DNA of 64,000 nucleotides from Phenylobacterium sp. (lineage in GTDB: Bacteria; Pseudomonadota; Alphaproteobacteria; Caulobacterales; Caulobacteraceae), in assembly GCA_020401865.1 (NCBI GenBank), contig JADCAS010000004.1:248001-312000 (forward strand), given 5' to 3'. Of the stretch, positions 63,110-64,000 are shown piece after piece; position 1 is the stretch's first letter; every line of letters starts with the position of its first letter. The notes under the pieces are model-generated. The model searched no databases, was not told the origin of the DNA, and worked only from the letters and a program-made list of their open reading frames with translations. The translations under genes and the position numbers were made by a program.

Positions 63110-64000
63110 TCAGGCGCCGGCCCGCTGGGCGAAGTGCCAGGCTGCAGAGGCCAGCTGAGGCACCCGCTCTTCCATGGCCGCAGCCTGCGGGCTGTTGGCG
63201 GTGCCGTCCCGGGCCCGACCGACGATACCCTGGCAGATGCCGGCCAGGCGGAAGAGGTTGTAGGCGAAGAACCAGTCGACGTTCGGGACCTCGGACCTTC
63301 CCGTCAGGCGGCAGTATTCGGCAACGGTCTCCTCAACCGTCGGAATGCCATGCGCCGTCAGGTCAGGGATGCCGGCGACGGTCCCGTTCACCCAGTGCAT
63401 CAGGAAGTAGGTGAAGTCCGCCATGGGATCGCCCAGGGTCGAAAGCTCCCAGTCCAGCACGGCGATGACCCGGGGCTCGGTGGGGTGCAGCACCATGTTG
63501 TCCAGCCGGTAGTCGCCATGCACGATCGTATTGCGGTCCTGGTGCGGCAGGGTGCGGGGCAGCCACTCCATCAGCCGCTCCATGGTGTCGAGCTTGACGG
63601 TCTCGGAGGCGCGGTACTGCTTGGTCCAGCGGTCGACCTGACGGCCCATGTAGTTGCCGGGCTTGCCGAAGTCCGACAGGCCGACCGCATCGACGTCGGT
63701 GTTGTGCAGGTCGGCCAGGGTCTTGATCTTGGCCATGTAGATGGCCCGGCGCTCGGCGGGCTCATACTGGGGCAGTGTCTGGTCCCAGAGGATCCGGCCC
63801 TCGACCATGTCCATCACATAGAACCAGGTGCCGATCACCGACTCGTCGGTGCACAGGCCGTAGGTCCGGGCCACGGGAAAGCCGGTGGGGTAAAGAGCGG
63901 TGATGACCTTGTACTCGCGGTCGACGGCGTGGGCTGACGGAAGCAGCTTGCCCGGCGGCTTGCGGCGCATGACGTACTTCTTGCCCGGGGTGACCAGCTG
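63110..64000 (-). CDS. Phosphotransferase (APH) family protein, ACAD10/11-kinase-like, 5' end cut by window edge
   Basis: At least 296 residues; the open frame continues past the right edge (QLVTPGKKYVMRRKPPG), so an ATG at 63970 is not the real start. Visible features: PPGKLLPSAHAVDREY (nucleotide-binding lysine region), IVHGDYRLDNMVLHP (catalytic Asp, metal Asn) and IAVLDWELSTLGDP (metal Asp). These match the kinase domain that accompanies acyl-CoA dehydrogenases in fatty and 4-hydroxy-acid catabolism. Relatives are often encoded beside an acyl-CoA dehydrogenase, which may lie beyond the window. Confidence 0.9.
   Translation of the reverse strand, partial: QLVTPGKKYVMRRKPPGKLLPSAHAVDREYKVITALYPTGFPVARTYGLCTDESVIGTWFYVMDMVEGRILWDQTLPQYEPAERRAIYMAKIKTLADLHNTDVDAVGLSDFGKPGNYMGRQVDRWTKQYRASETVKLDTMERLMEWLPRTLPHQDRNTIVHGDYRLDNMVLHPTEPRVIAVLDWELSTLGDPMADFTYFLMHWVNGTVAGIPDLTAHGIPTVEETVAEYCRLTGRSEVPNVDWFFAYNLFRLAGICQGIVGRARDGTANSPQAAAMEERVPQLASAAWHFAQRAGA

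Overview
The window is GC-rich chromosomal DNA from an alphaproteobacterium, most probably a Caulobacteraceae member (Caulobacter/Phenylobacterium-like). That placement is inferred from gene content: a ctaC-ctaD-ctaB-ctaG-ctaE-surf1-thrC order, a plant-type glutamate-cysteine ligase, a DUF4170/DUF374/waaA/lpxK lipid A cluster, a large TonB-dependent receptor and many 4-base start/stop overlaps. I see no tRNA, rRNA, CRISPR array, insertion sequence, prophage or integrase. Both edges cut genes: a hybrid histidine kinase on the left and a phosphotransferase-fold kinase on the right.

Layout. 1-4.7 kb: hybrid kinase and a 926-aa TonB-dependent receptor with a clear terminator; the receptor's upstream region holds an exact 21-bp tandem repeat and two perfect dyads. 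5.1-6.8 kb: queC-queE-queD for 7-deazaguanine synthesis. 6.8-11.2 kb: a probable zinc-limitation island, made of a secreted Mn-type superoxide dismutase, a MerC-like membrane protein, a near-consensus Zur box, a COG0523 metal-chaperone GTPase, a short Fur/Zur-like winged-helix protein without a C-terminal metal-binding domain, a second Zur-like dyad, a 71-aa unknown protein and an iron-type alcohol dehydrogenase. 11.2-20.9 kb: aroC, a dienelactone hydrolase, pdxH with a kinase fusion and a thioredoxin-like protein, an FAD oxidoreductase, an Lrp regulator, pgsA, uvrC and a regulator/membrane-protein pair.

21-25.4 kb: fatty-acyl-CoA synthetase, amidohydrolase, peroxiredoxin and YqgE. 25.4-35.2 kb: a long minus-strand run encoding aa3 cytochrome oxidase and its assembly factors (ctaC, ctaD, ctaB, small CoxF-like gene, ctaG, ctaE, DUF983, surf1), followed by thrC, an M16 peptidase and an acetyltransferase. 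Two strong hairpins separate ctaD from ctaB. 35.5-46 kb: tldD, a peptide transporter, gshA, rsmE, ppk2 coupled to an AlkX/YcaQ-type glycosylase, an FkbM-like methyltransferase and an ABC exporter.

46-56.5 kb, mostly plus strand: ubiA, a cytochrome P450, an OmpA-like lipoprotein, a fatty acid desaturase, an ETF-beta-type lysine methyltransferase, a secreted trypsin-like protease with an unassigned N-terminal domain, gamma-glutamyltransferase, MAPEG, tldE and DUF4170. 56.5-63.1 kb: a divergent phosphatase, then an MsbA-type exporter, DUF374 acyltransferase, a zinc-type CDF exporter, waaA and lpxK, for lipid A/Kdo assembly and export. Most of the window is housekeeping; the 6.8-11.2 kb metal locus is the most unusual part.
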